Assembly (NCBI GenBank): GCA_964529325.1 | Contig: CAZGWH010000012.1 | Coordinates: 1-40,715, forward strand | Direction of reading: 5' to 3' | DNA length: 40,715 nucleotides | From: GCA-2689995 sp964529325 | GTDB taxonomy: Bacteria > Fidelibacterota > Marinisomatia > SCGC-AAA003-L08 > GCA-2689995 | Shown: one piece after another, positions 9,312 to 17,546 of the stretch | How positions within the stretch are numbered: the stretch's first letter is position 1 | Layout: every line of letters starts with the position of its first letter | Made by a program: the position numbers and the translations under genes | The notes under the pieces: model-generated | Databases searched by the model: none | What the model was told of the DNA's origin: nothing | Seen by the model: the letters and a program-made list of their open reading frames with translations, nothing else

Positions 9312-10582
9312 ATAAAATAATTATTACACTATTACTTAATTTCATTTTCACACAGACAAGTGTCTTCACATTATGTGAAGGGAATTTTCAATCAAATAAT
9401 GCTTCACTTTGGTATTTTGATAGTGAAAATGGAGAGGCAATCTTTGAAGCTCCAAATAATCCAATCGGAGATACTGGCCAATCGATGACGGTTCATGAAA
9501 ATAAACTTTATGTTGTCATGAATGGTTCAGGACTTATTCATATTTATAATATAGCACAAGGTGGTCTCGAATTTGACCATAGTTATGATACCCAATTTGC
9601 GGGACCTCGACATTTATTAATTGTAAATGATTTAATTTACATTACAGAATGGAATACAAATCAAATTAGAGTTTTAGATTTAAATTCAGAATCAATCATT
9701 ACAACTATTCCAGTGAATGGATTGCCTGAAGATATAATAACAAATGGTGAATTTATTTATGTTTCAATTACAATGAATTCAGATTGGTCTTCAGCAAATT
9801 CAATTTTAGAATTAGACTTAAATACAAACCAAATAACCAGAGAATTCACAGTAGGGAATAATCCTGAGAACATGGTAATAATTGATAATAACCTATATGT
9901 ATCATCTACATTTTATGATCAATATTGGTATTCACATTATGCAATGTCTAGGATTAACTTAACGAGTCAAAATGGTGATAATTTTATTTATGAGGATAAC
10001 TCGGGATTAATTTTTGGATCTGATTTATCTGTTGTAAACGGAAATTTATATCGATCAACTTCTAGTGGAGCAATTAAAATTAACTTAGAAAACTTAAATA
10101 GTATCAATGGTTCAGAAATTGGAGAACTTTCAAATGTGTATTCAATGGATTATTACAATGAAAAATTTTATTTTGGTACGACAGATTTTGTTGCACCAGA
10201 TGATATATTTGTAACTGATATAAATGGAAATACAATTTCTTCATTTTCAGTTGGTGCAATTCCTGGATCGTTTGCTTTTTGGGAATCAGAATTAGAAATT
10301 ACATCAATAAATCAATTAAATGAATTCCGTATTTTAAATTCATATCCAAATCCTTTTAACCCAATTATTACATTTGAAATAAATATAGAAAAAAATGATT
10401 TCATTAAAGCTGATATTTTCAATATTAATGGTGAATTAGTTGAACATTTAATTAATAGTAAAATAACAAGCGGTATTTATCAATTTAGTTGGGATGCAAA
10501 AAGTAAACCGAGTGGAATTTATTTTTTAAATTTATCTACAAATTTTAAATCAATTACTGAAAAGATTACCCTTCAAAAATAA
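9308..10582 (+). CDS. BtuG-like (YncE/DUF5074-type) beta-propeller with T9SS sorting domain
   Basis: The 424-residue secreted protein begins with a signal peptide (IIITLLLNFIFTQT). The opening CEGNFQSNNASLWYFD, then GDTGQSM and ENKLYVVMNGSG, closely match what I know of the YncE/DUF5074 propeller family. That family includes Bacteroides BtuG, the surface protein that captures B12 and hands it to BtuB. Repeated blades such as GLPEDIITNGEFIYVS and NPENMVIIDNNLYVSS support a propeller (about residues 25-335). The C-terminal 80 residues (SYPNPFNP..., GIYFLNL...) are a type A T9SS sorting domain, so display would be by T9SS, not by lipid anchor. The gene overlaps btuB by 4 bases and shares its riboswitch. 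B12 binding itself is inference. Confidence 0.8.
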   Translation: MNKIIITLLLNFIFTQTSVFTLCEGNFQSNNASLWYFDSENGEAIFEAPNNPIGDTGQSMTVHENKLYVVMNGSGLIHIYNIAQGGLEFDHSYDTQFAGPRHLLIVNDLIYITEWNTNQIRVLDLNSESIITTIPVNGLPEDIITNGEFIYVSITMNSDWSSANSILELDLNTNQITREFTVGNNPENMVIIDNNLYVSSTFYDQYWYSHYAMSRINLTSQNGDNFIYEDNSGLIFGSDLSVVNGNLYRSTSSGAIKINLENLNSINGSEIGELSNVYSMDYYNEKFYFGTTDFVAPDDIFVTDINGNTISSFSVGAIPGSFAFWESELEITSINQLNEFRILNSYPNPFNPIITFEINIEKNDFIKADIFNINGELVEHLINSKITSGIYQFSWDAKSKPSGIYFLNLSTNFKSITEKITLQK

Positions 10583-10674
10583 AATAAAACATTAGTTACA
10601 ATTCGTTTCAAATGGAGAGTGTAAAATAACTTTAATTTTATAGGCTTAATTTTCAATAAAAAAAAGGAATTACA

Positions 10675-13125
10675 ATGAGATATTTTATACTCTTTTTATT
10701 TTTAGGATTTAATTTAATTTGCTTTAGTCAAGTATCAACTGAATCTGAACCAAAAAGTTTTTCAATTCAAGAAGGAATTGAGATACCTATACATCGATTA
10801 AATGAATTTGATATAGACGCCTTTCTTCAAGAAGATGAACGGGATCAAGACAAATTAAAACCATACCGTTTTGCAAATCCAATTGAAGTTAACTTAGACA
10901 TGACTAATTCTGGATTATGGACAATCTTAGAAGATGGTTCTAAAATTTGGAGATTAATAATTCAATCTCCAGATGCTTATTCGTTAAATTTAATTTATGA
11001 TATTTATAATATCCCAACAGGTGCAGAGTTTTTTCTATATTCTGAGGATAAATCAATGATAATTGGTGCATTTACAGACTATAATCATAAACCCCATGGT
11101 GGTTTTTCTACTGCCCCAGTAAAAGGCGAGACCATAATTTTAGAATATAATGAACCTGCAAATGTAGAATTTACTGGGCAAATTAGTATTAGTACTATCT
11201 CTCATGCATATAGGGATGTATTCTTTAATGATAGAGGATATGGTGATTCAGGAAGTTGCAATAATAATGTAATTTGCAACGAAGGCGATAATTGGCGAGA
11301 TGAAATTCGTTCAGTTGCTATGATATTGACATCAGGTGGTTCTCGAATTTGTACGGGGTCATTAGTAAATAATGCAAGACAAGATTTAACACCATATTTC
11401 TTAACTGCAAATCATTGTTTAGGTGGAAATGATTCATGGATATTTATGTTTAATTATGATAGTCCAACATGTACAAATCAAAATGGTCCTACAAATATGA
11501 CTGTTTCAGGTTCATCTTTATTATCAAGTGGATCTACTTCTGACTTTGCTATTTTAGAACTAAATGAAACTCCACCAGAAAGCTATAATATTCATTATGC
11601 CGGATGGTCTGCAGAGGATATTGCTCCTCAACAACCAGTTGCAATTCACCATCCTTCGGGTGATATAAAGAAGATTTCTTTTGATTATGATAATGGAATC
11701 TCAAATGGTTGGTCAGGAAATGATGGTTCCCATTGGCAGGTTGCTGATTGGGAAGACGGAACTACTGAACCAGGTTCTTCAGGCTCTCCCCTTTTTGATA
11801 GTAATCATCGTATTGTAGGTCAATTACATGGCGGAGAAGCATCATGTTCTTATAATGTAAATGACTATTATGGTAAAGTTTCAACATCATGGGGATATGG
11901 TCTTCAAGGTGTATTAGATCCAGACAATACGGGAATAACAACATTAGACGGAATGGATGCAATTGATTTACCTGATCCAATAGCAAATTATTCTGTTGGG
12001 GATTTAAATTTTGAGCTAGAAAATGGACAAATAGCATCCTCTAATATTTCAATATCAAATGATGGTGAAGCTGAATCTGTACTTAATTACAATTTTAAAA
12101 TTTCTCCATTTTCAGTCGCAGGAAGTGCTCCAGATAATGCAGGATACTGGTGGACTGATAGTGAATTAAATAATCATATCAATTCAAATTGGGTAGATAT
12201 TTCTGGTAACTCAACACTGATTGAATTTCAACATAATGACCAAGCGGGTGACCCGATAAACATAGGGTTTGACTTCCCTTTCTATGGTGAATCATATTCT
12301 CAATGTATTGTAAATGCCAATGGTTGGATCGGATTTGGAGCAGATAATTCTTCTTGGGAAAATACAGATATACCAAGTACTTCAGCTCCAAGGCCTGCAA
12401 TTCTTCCATTTTGGGATGATTTAAATCCTGTGAATGATGCGTGTAATAGTGATTGTTCAGGAAATGTATATTACTATTCTGATAGTGAAAAGTTTGTAGT
12501 TTGGTTTAATGATGTTGCTCACTGGACGGGAACTGATTATTCTGGAACGACTTACGATTTTCAAGTTGTAATGTTATCAAATGGTAATATTGAAATTAAC
12601 TATAATACAATTACGGGAAATTATTCACCTACTATTGGAATTCAAAATGCAACAGGGACTATCGGTCAAAAAATTACTTATGAAAATATAGGTACAAATT
12701 CAGGCTGGGTAAATAATGATAAAACACTTTTATTTTCTCTTCCGCCAAACTGGGTTGGCTTAAATACATTAGGAAACCATAGCTATACAGGTGAGTTATT
12801 TGAAGGTACTTCAAATAATGTTAATATTGTTATTGAAAATACCAATTTACCAGTTGGCGAATATACTTCATTTTTAGATATTACATCAAATGGAGGACAA
12901 TCTCAATCCTTTGAAATCACTTTAAATAGTACAGAAAATGCAGGTATAATTGGAGATTTAAATCAAGATGAAGAGATAAATGTAATTGATGTTGTTCTAC
13001 TTGTAAATACAATTTTAGATGGTTCCACTGATCCATATATTTTATGGTCAGGGGATTTAAATCAAGATGATAATTTAAATGTTCTAGATATTGTACAACT
13101 TGTAAATGTGATCTTAGGTAATTAG
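10675..13125 (+). CDS. Secreted trypsin-like serine protease (lysyl-endopeptidase-like) with dockerin-like C-terminus
   Basis: The 816-residue protein has a signal peptide (ILFLFLGFNLICFS) and a propeptide-like region to about residue 190. The chymotrypsin-fold domain has the triad His247 (LTANHCLGG), Asp290 (SDFAILEL) and Ser369 (PGSSGSPLF). Paired cysteines around it resemble lysyl endopeptidases. A beta-rich region (about 430-750) contains a nidogen-like stretch (GFDFPFYGESY, FWDDLNP). Two dockerin-like calcium repeats close the protein (GDLNQDEEINVIDVV and GDLNQDDNLNVLDIV). There is no T9SS domain. Role: extracellular proteolysis, probably of marine protein matter. The dockerin-like tail suggests attachment to a partner or surface. 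GGAATTACAATG gives a plausible start context. Confidence 0.85.
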   Translation: MRYFILFLFLGFNLICFSQVSTESEPKSFSIQEGIEIPIHRLNEFDIDAFLQEDERDQDKLKPYRFANPIEVNLDMTNSGLWTILEDGSKIWRLIIQSPDAYSLNLIYDIYNIPTGAEFFLYSEDKSMIIGAFTDYNHKPHGGFSTAPVKGETIILEYNEPANVEFTGQISISTISHAYRDVFFNDRGYGDSGSCNNNVICNEGDNWRDEIRSVAMILTSGGSRICTGSLVNNARQDLTPYFLTANHCLGGNDSWIFMFNYDSPTCTNQNGPTNMTVSGSSLLSSGSTSDFAILELNETPPESYNIHYAGWSAEDIAPQQPVAIHHPSGDIKKISFDYDNGISNGWSGNDGSHWQVADWEDGTTEPGSSGSPLFDSNHRIVGQLHGGEASCSYNVNDYYGKVSTSWGYGLQGVLDPDNTGITTLDGMDAIDLPDPIANYSVGDLNFELENGQIASSNISISNDGEAESVLNYNFKISPFSVAGSAPDNAGYWWTDSELNNHINSNWVDISGNSTLIEFQHNDQAGDPINIGFDFPFYGESYSQCIVNANGWIGFGADNSSWENTDIPSTSAPRPAILPFWDDLNPVNDACNSDCSGNVYYYSDSEKFVVWFNDVAHWTGTDYSGTTYDFQVVMLSNGNIEINYNTITGNYSPTIGIQNATGTIGQKITYENIGTNSGWVNNDKTLLFSLPPNWVGLNTLGNHSYTGELFEGTSNNVNIVIENTNLPVGEYTSFLDITSNGGQSQSFEITLNSTENAGIIGDLNQDEEINVIDVVLLVNTILDGSTDPYILWSGDLNQDDNLNVLDIVQLVNVILGN

Positions 13126-13149
13126 AATAAACAAGTCTTAAAGTAGATA

Positions 13150-13181
13150 AAAAGGGAATATAAAATTATATTCCCTTTTTA
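13150..13181 (+). terminator. Intrinsic terminator after the protease gene
   Basis: Positions 13150-13163 are a perfect inverted match to 13166-13179 (AAAAGGGAATATAA), followed by Ts. The realistic loop is the central AT-rich part. It lies 25 bp after the protease stop codon and separates it from the lysine-rich gene. Confidence 0.8.
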
Positions 13182-13256
13182 TATATATTTATATATTAAT
13201 AATATAAAATATCAATAAATTTGCAATTGTATTTTTAATAAAAATTAAGGAATTAT

Positions 13257-13529
13257 ATGAGTGATAATCAAAGAGCTGGTCGTAAATCAAATGATGGAAA
13301 AAATAGTAAATCAAGACGAAACCATTTAAGAAATAAAAGAAAAGCTCGATTACAAAAACAAGCTGAAGCTAAATATCAAGAAAGATTAAAAGCTGAAAAA
13401 AAAGCATCTCCTAAAAAGAGGACTGCAAAAGTAGCAACTAAAAAAACCACAAAAAAAAAGCCTGTAGTTAAAAAAGAACCTGTTAAGAAGAAAACAATTA
13501 AAAAAACAGTAACAAAAAAGGCGGAATAA
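13257..13529 (+). CDS. Small lysine/arginine-rich basic protein, histone H1-like tail
   Basis: The 90-residue protein is strongly basic and low in complexity. An Arg/Lys-rich first half (SRRNHLRNKRKARLQKQ) is followed by a tail of Ala/Lys/Thr repeats (TKKTTKKKPVVKK). It has no signal peptide. Such tails occur in bacterial H1-like nucleoid proteins and in some ribosome-associated proteins. Nucleic-acid binding is likely from composition alone, but nothing proves which. AAGGAATTATATG supplies a ribosome binding site. The gene stands alone between two terminators, the second of which overlaps its stop codon. Low-complexity sequence makes homology calls unsafe. Confidence 0.7.
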   Translation: MSDNQRAGRKSNDGKNSKSRRNHLRNKRKARLQKQAEAKYQERLKAEKKASPKKRTAKVATKKTTKKKPVVKKEPVKKKTIKKTVTKKAE

Positions 13530-13543
13530 CCCCCGCCTTTTAA
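13516..13543 (+). terminator. Intrinsic terminator overlapping the end of the basic-protein gene
   Basis: A GC-rich stem pairs AAAGGCGG (13517-13524) with CCGCCTTT (13533-13540), with an 8-base loop and following T-rich bases. The left arm is coding and the stop codon (13527-13529) lies in the loop. Because the A-run on the other side becomes a T-run on the minus strand, it can also stop transcripts from the convergent TMEM220-like gene. Confidence 0.8.
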
Positions 13544-13549
13544 TTTATT

Positions 13550-13876
13550 TCAATTCAGTCTTTTTAAATAATACAACCAAGTAATACAGATAAATAATCC
13601 AGAAATTTCGAATATATGCTCTGTTTTTATAGGAGAAAAACTGACTTCTTTTATTAATATATAAAATATAATAGATGAATATATACCTATTATAAAATAG
13701 AATTCCTTTTTAATATTAAAAATCATATGACTCTTAATTTTAATTCCGTTAAAAGAATACAATGCACAGCTTCCATAAACTATAATCCACTTTATCGGAT
13801 CAGGGTCATTATATTGTAGTCCTGCAAATATAATAAAAATAATAAACCCTAAATATCGGAAATATTTCTCCATCAT
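13550..13876 (-). CDS. TMEM220-like membrane protein
   Basis: The 108-residue protein has four predicted hydrophobic helices (about residues 6-20, 28-42, 58-76 and 87-103). Its first helix ends in QYNDPDPIKW, the hallmark I associate with the TMEM220 family of small membrane proteins of unknown function. Two consecutive Met codons start the frame. The first overlaps the stop of the upstream dehydrogenase gene by four bases (ATGA), so the two are probably co-translated. Function is unknown in bacteria. The conserved acidic NDPDP at the membrane edge is its only striking feature. Confidence 0.75.
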   Translation of the reverse strand: MMEKYFRYLGFIIFIIFAGLQYNDPDPIKWIIVYGSCALYSFNGIKIKSHMIFNIKKEFYFIIGIYSSIIFYILIKEVSFSPIKTEHIFEISGLFICITWLYYLKRLN

Positions 13877-15039
13877 TTGACTAATTTATAAATTGAACCA
13901 TTATAATCAATAATATATAATTCACCATTTAAATCTTCTCCAAATGATGAAATATATACACTATTATTACCTCCAATATTTAATTCTTGAGTATGATCTA
14001 TAAAGTTTGTTGACTTTCCATTTTCAACTATAAAACTCCAAATACGACCACTACAATAATCAGAAAAAAAATATCGACCATAAATTTCAGGAATATCATT
14101 TCCTCTATACACATATCCACCTGTAACAGAACACCCATCTACACCATCTTCATCCCAACCAATTAAAACTTTCATATAATTTGCATCATTTGAATATTCA
14201 AATATTGGAAATATAGTATTTTTTATATTAATATTTTCTTGAAATTGATGACTTCCTTCAAAATTGTTCCATCCATAATTTTCACCCCCCTTTGAGTTAA
14301 AAGATTGGTAATTAATTTCTTCCCAGGTACTTTGACCTACATCACCAATATATAAATCACCATTTAATTTATCAAATGAAAAACGCCATGGGTTTCTAAG
14401 TCCGTACACCCAAATTTCTCTTTTCGCTTTTGAATGACGAGAAAATGGATTTGTGATAGGAATTGAATATTTAACTCCTGACACATCAATCCTCAAAATA
14501 GATCCAAAAATTGTTTCGATATTTTGTCCATTTTTCATTGGATCGCCTGCATCACCTCCATCACCGACTGCAATATATAAATACCCATCATTAGGTCCGA
14601 AAGCAAGCATTCCCCCATTATGATTTGAATAAGGTTGTTTAAATGTCAAAACTATTTCTTCAGATTTATTTATATCATTAATATTATCTAATGTGAATCG
14701 TGAAATAACGGTTTTATTTTTTTTATTCACATAATTCACATAAAATATTTTTGACTTTTTATAATTAGGGCTGAAAGTAAACCCCAGTAACCCTCTTTCA
14801 TCGCCAGGCATTATCGGTTTATGAACTCTATCTGAAATATCTAAAAATATATTATGTGAACCATCAATCAAATTTAATATTTTAATAATTCCATCTTGCT
14901 CAACAACAACCATTTTATTTACATCATCTGGAAATCCTTGAATAAAAATAGGTTTTTTAAATCCACTTGCTATTTCTATTGCTTTAAAATTTCCAAATAA
15001 ACATGAAATAATAATATTTATTATTAATATCTTATTCAT
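13873..15039 (-). CDS. PQQ-dependent sugar dehydrogenase family protein (sGDH/HHIP-like)
   Basis: The 388-residue secreted six-bladed propeller belongs to the soluble glucose/aldose dehydrogenase family, which uses pyrroloquinoline quinone to oxidise sugars. It has a signal peptide (ILIINIIISCLFGNFKA). The catalytic-base His is in SNHNGGMLAFGP (His140), the calcium loop is VGDGGDAGDP (158-167), and the PQQ-binding Arg is in YGLRNPWRF (about 212-220). GDVGQSTWEEIN and GGENYGWN follow. Substrate cannot be told from sequence, and many family members have unproven activity. No PQQ synthesis genes are visible here. It overlaps the TMEM220-like gene, which it may serve together with. Confidence 0.85.
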   Translation of the reverse strand: MNKILIINIIISCLFGNFKAIEIASGFKKPIFIQGFPDDVNKMVVVEQDGIIKILNLIDGSHNIFLDISDRVHKPIMPGDERGLLGFTFSPNYKKSKIFYVNYVNKKNKTVISRFTLDNINDINKSEEIVLTFKQPYSNHNGGMLAFGPNDGYLYIAVGDGGDAGDPMKNGQNIETIFGSILRIDVSGVKYSIPITNPFSRHSKAKREIWVYGLRNPWRFSFDKLNGDLYIGDVGQSTWEEINYQSFNSKGGENYGWNNFEGSHQFQENINIKNTIFPIFEYSNDANYMKVLIGWDEDGVDGCSVTGGYVYRGNDIPEIYGRYFFSDYCSGRIWSFIVENGKSTNFIDHTQELNIGGNNSVYISSFGEDLNGELYIIDYNGSIYKLVK

Positions 15040-15226
15040 TCTCTCTCTTTATTAATTGAATAAAAATAATACCTTTTGCTATATTCTTTTCAATATAATT
15101 TAATCGTAAAATTAATATTAATATATATAAAGATAAATATATCTAAATGTGTTGGAATTTACTTAATTAATATTTTAAATTCAAACTGTTATTATTAATA
15201 ATTATTAATTAAATAAAGGAAACATC

Positions 15227-17209
15227 ATGAAGTATTATATATTTACCATATTAGTATCATTTATAATTAGTCAGGAATATATTGGAAATGAAGCCTGTCT
15301 TGATTGCCATAATAATCCCGCCTTAGGTGATATGACTGGATGGAGAACAACTATGCATGCAAATGGTTTTTCAACTCCGCTTGGTATAAATTCAATGTTA
15401 GATTTATATGGAGTTGTTGCTGATGCAAATCAAAATGGAATAGATGATTTTAAAGATGGTTTAAGCTTATCCGACCCTTCTATTTCATCTTCATTCTCTG
15501 ATTATGGTTCAAATGCACCAATACTTGGATATAACCTTGATAATGATCAATATACTATAACTATTGGTGATTTAACAATGCCTGTTATGTTAATGTATGG
15601 AGGAAGTGGTGATTATAAACAAAGATATATTGTTAAAGTACCAATTGCAGATGGAACACAAACAATAAGTCATTATGTGACACCTGTTCAATATAATGAA
15701 GTTACGCACGAGTATGTTGGGTATCATCCAGAAGCATGGTACATCGATCCAGCTAATGGAGATTATACACCTCTTTTTTCAGCATCTACGGTTACAATTG
15801 ATTCAATTGTAGCTTCAGCAAATACACAAAAACGAAATTTTGAAAAACAATGTGTAGGATGTCATTTTAATCACACTGTTATGACAGAAACAACTGAGGG
15901 TGAATGGATTGCAGATGCACCAGACGCTGGTGAAAATGATATAGGTAGTAGCGTTTATGATATGGATGGAGATGGTACATTAGATTTAATGAATACAGGG
16001 TGTGAAAGATGTCATGGTCCAGGTTCATCCCATAGTTCATCTGGTAGCCCTCTTGACATTATAAACCCAGCAAACTTAACATCTCAGCAGGCAAATGATA
16101 TGTGTGGTTTTTGTCATTCTAGAGGTTCAAGTTACCCAAATGAAACCTTTCATTTTCCTTATGATGATGAAAATATGCATGACTGGGAAGTTGGTGATTC
16201 TTGGTCTGATTATTATATAGATCATGGTGGATATTATAATGATGGAAATTCTGTAGGGGATGAATCAGAAGTAAAGAGCTCAAAAAAACATCATCAACAA
16301 TATTTTGATTTATATGAAAGTAATAAACCTACTTTTGTATATCATGAAATGACCTGTTATGATTGCCATGATGTTCATAATACAGAAAAACATCAAATTC
16401 GAACTGAAATTATTAAAACAGACGATGATGGCAATGAGTTATTAATTGCAACAAAAAATGATGACAACACATTATGCTTAGCATGTCATGCAAGCCATGG
16501 TGATTTTGAAGCTTTAACAACTGATATGATTGCTGATCCAAGTAGTCATTTAACTGAGATTGCTTCTGCCGTATCTGGTCATTCACATCATAATTATGAT
16601 CCTGAAGGATCAGGAGAAGGTAAATGTTCATCTTGTCATATGCCTAAAACTATTAAATCAGCTATACACTATGATATTCATTCACATACATTTGAAGCAA
16701 TAAGCCCTCAAAAAACACTATTATATGAAATGCCAAATTCTTGTTCAGTAAGCTGTCATCAAGAAATTGAAAATAGTGATTCACCACTTTTTTCAACAGG
16801 TGCAGATTTAACATTATCTGATTGGACTGAAACTTCTGATATTGATTTAGCTGATACATTACTTCATTACTTTGGACCTGAAGGAATATGGTGGGAAATC
16901 GATCAAGTGCTTTCAATTTATGAAACTGGAAATGGAGTTATACCTTCAGGCTATTCTTTGAGTCAAAACTATCCAAATCCGTTTAATCCTGAAACAGTAA
17001 TTAATTTTAATATTATAGAACCTGGAAATGTAAAAATTATTATCCATGATTTAATTGGAAGAGAGGTTGGAATATTAGTAGATGAGAAAATGAATTCAGG
17101 AAGTTATAAGGTTGTATTTGATGCAGGAAATTATTCATCAGGCGTATATTTATATACAATCAAATCAAATAACTTTAAAGAAACTAAAAAAATGATATTA
17201 TTTAAATAA
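15227..17209 (+). CDS. Secreted octaheme c-type cytochrome with T9SS C-terminal sorting domain
   Basis: The 660-residue protein has a signal peptide (YIFTILVSFIISQ). Seven CXXCH heme sites follow (CLDCH, CVGCH, CERCH, CGFCH, CYDCH, CLACH, CSSCH), plus one CX3CH (CSVSCH). The CSSCHMPKT stretch followed by DIHSHTF resembles multiheme cytochromes of the nitrite-reductase/octaheme superfamily, but I cannot assign a substrate. The last 90 residues (NYPNPFNPETVINF...) are a type A T9SS sorting domain, so the protein should be exported across the outer membrane and anchored on the surface. It has its own upstream spacer and a strong terminator behind it, so it is a separate unit from the cytochrome locus that follows. 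AAAGGAAACATCATG is a good start context. Confidence 0.87.
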   Translation: MKYYIFTILVSFIISQEYIGNEACLDCHNNPALGDMTGWRTTMHANGFSTPLGINSMLDLYGVVADANQNGIDDFKDGLSLSDPSISSSFSDYGSNAPILGYNLDNDQYTITIGDLTMPVMLMYGGSGDYKQRYIVKVPIADGTQTISHYVTPVQYNEVTHEYVGYHPEAWYIDPANGDYTPLFSASTVTIDSIVASANTQKRNFEKQCVGCHFNHTVMTETTEGEWIADAPDAGENDIGSSVYDMDGDGTLDLMNTGCERCHGPGSSHSSSGSPLDIINPANLTSQQANDMCGFCHSRGSSYPNETFHFPYDDENMHDWEVGDSWSDYYIDHGGYYNDGNSVGDESEVKSSKKHHQQYFDLYESNKPTFVYHEMTCYDCHDVHNTEKHQIRTEIIKTDDDGNELLIATKNDDNTLCLACHASHGDFEALTTDMIADPSSHLTEIASAVSGHSHHNYDPEGSGEGKCSSCHMPKTIKSAIHYDIHSHTFEAISPQKTLLYEMPNSCSVSCHQEIENSDSPLFSTGADLTLSDWTETSDIDLADTLLHYFGPEGIWWEIDQVLSIYETGNGVIPSGYSLSQNYPNPFNPETVINFNIIEPGNVKIIIHDLIGREVGILVDEKMNSGSYKVVFDAGNYSSGVYLYTIKSNNFKETKKMILFK

Positions 17210-17242
17210 TATCAAATTATTGCTATAATTGAAAGAGAAAAT

Positions 17243-17270
17243 AAAAAAGGGAGCAAAGCTCCCTTTTTTA
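17243..17270 (+). terminator. Strong intrinsic terminator after the T9SS cytochrome gene
   Basis: The stem GGGAGC (17249-17254) pairs with GCTCCC (17258-17263), flanked by six A on the left and six T on the right, with a three-base loop. It lies 33 bp after the stop codon and isolates the upstream cytochrome gene from the electron-conduit locus. Confidence 0.9.
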
Positions 17271-17546
17271 TTTTATATATTATTAATTAGTAGTCCTTAA
17301 AAAAAACAATACATATTTATTAATTTAAATTAATAAAACTTAATGAAATTATTTTGATATAAATATCCTTTTAGCGTTATATTATATTAGTTGCTTTTAT
17401 AGGATAAAATTAAAGTTAATGATTTATACTAATATTTTAAAAAATAATTCCTCCTGTAACTTTTTCGGTATAAATTACCAAAATCTTACACATACCTATA
17501 TATATACCCTTTTTCGAATTTTAATTTTAAAAATTAGTACTATAAA
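17271..17546. other. AT-rich leader of the cytochrome locus, no gene; contains a 22-bp palindrome
   Basis: I find no open frame, RNA gene or known riboswitch in these 276 bases. The terminator before it and the first cytochrome gene after it mean the promoter of the conduit locus is probably here. A perfect 22-bp palindrome of only A and T spans 17316-17337 (half-site TTTATTAATTT). It could be an operator, but AT-rich DNA makes such palindromes by chance. I cannot point to a confident -10/-35 pair. Confidence 0.45.

Noticed and set aside
11762..12409. Minus-strand frames inside the serine protease gene
   Set aside because: Shadow frames of a secure coding region, with no start context or domain.
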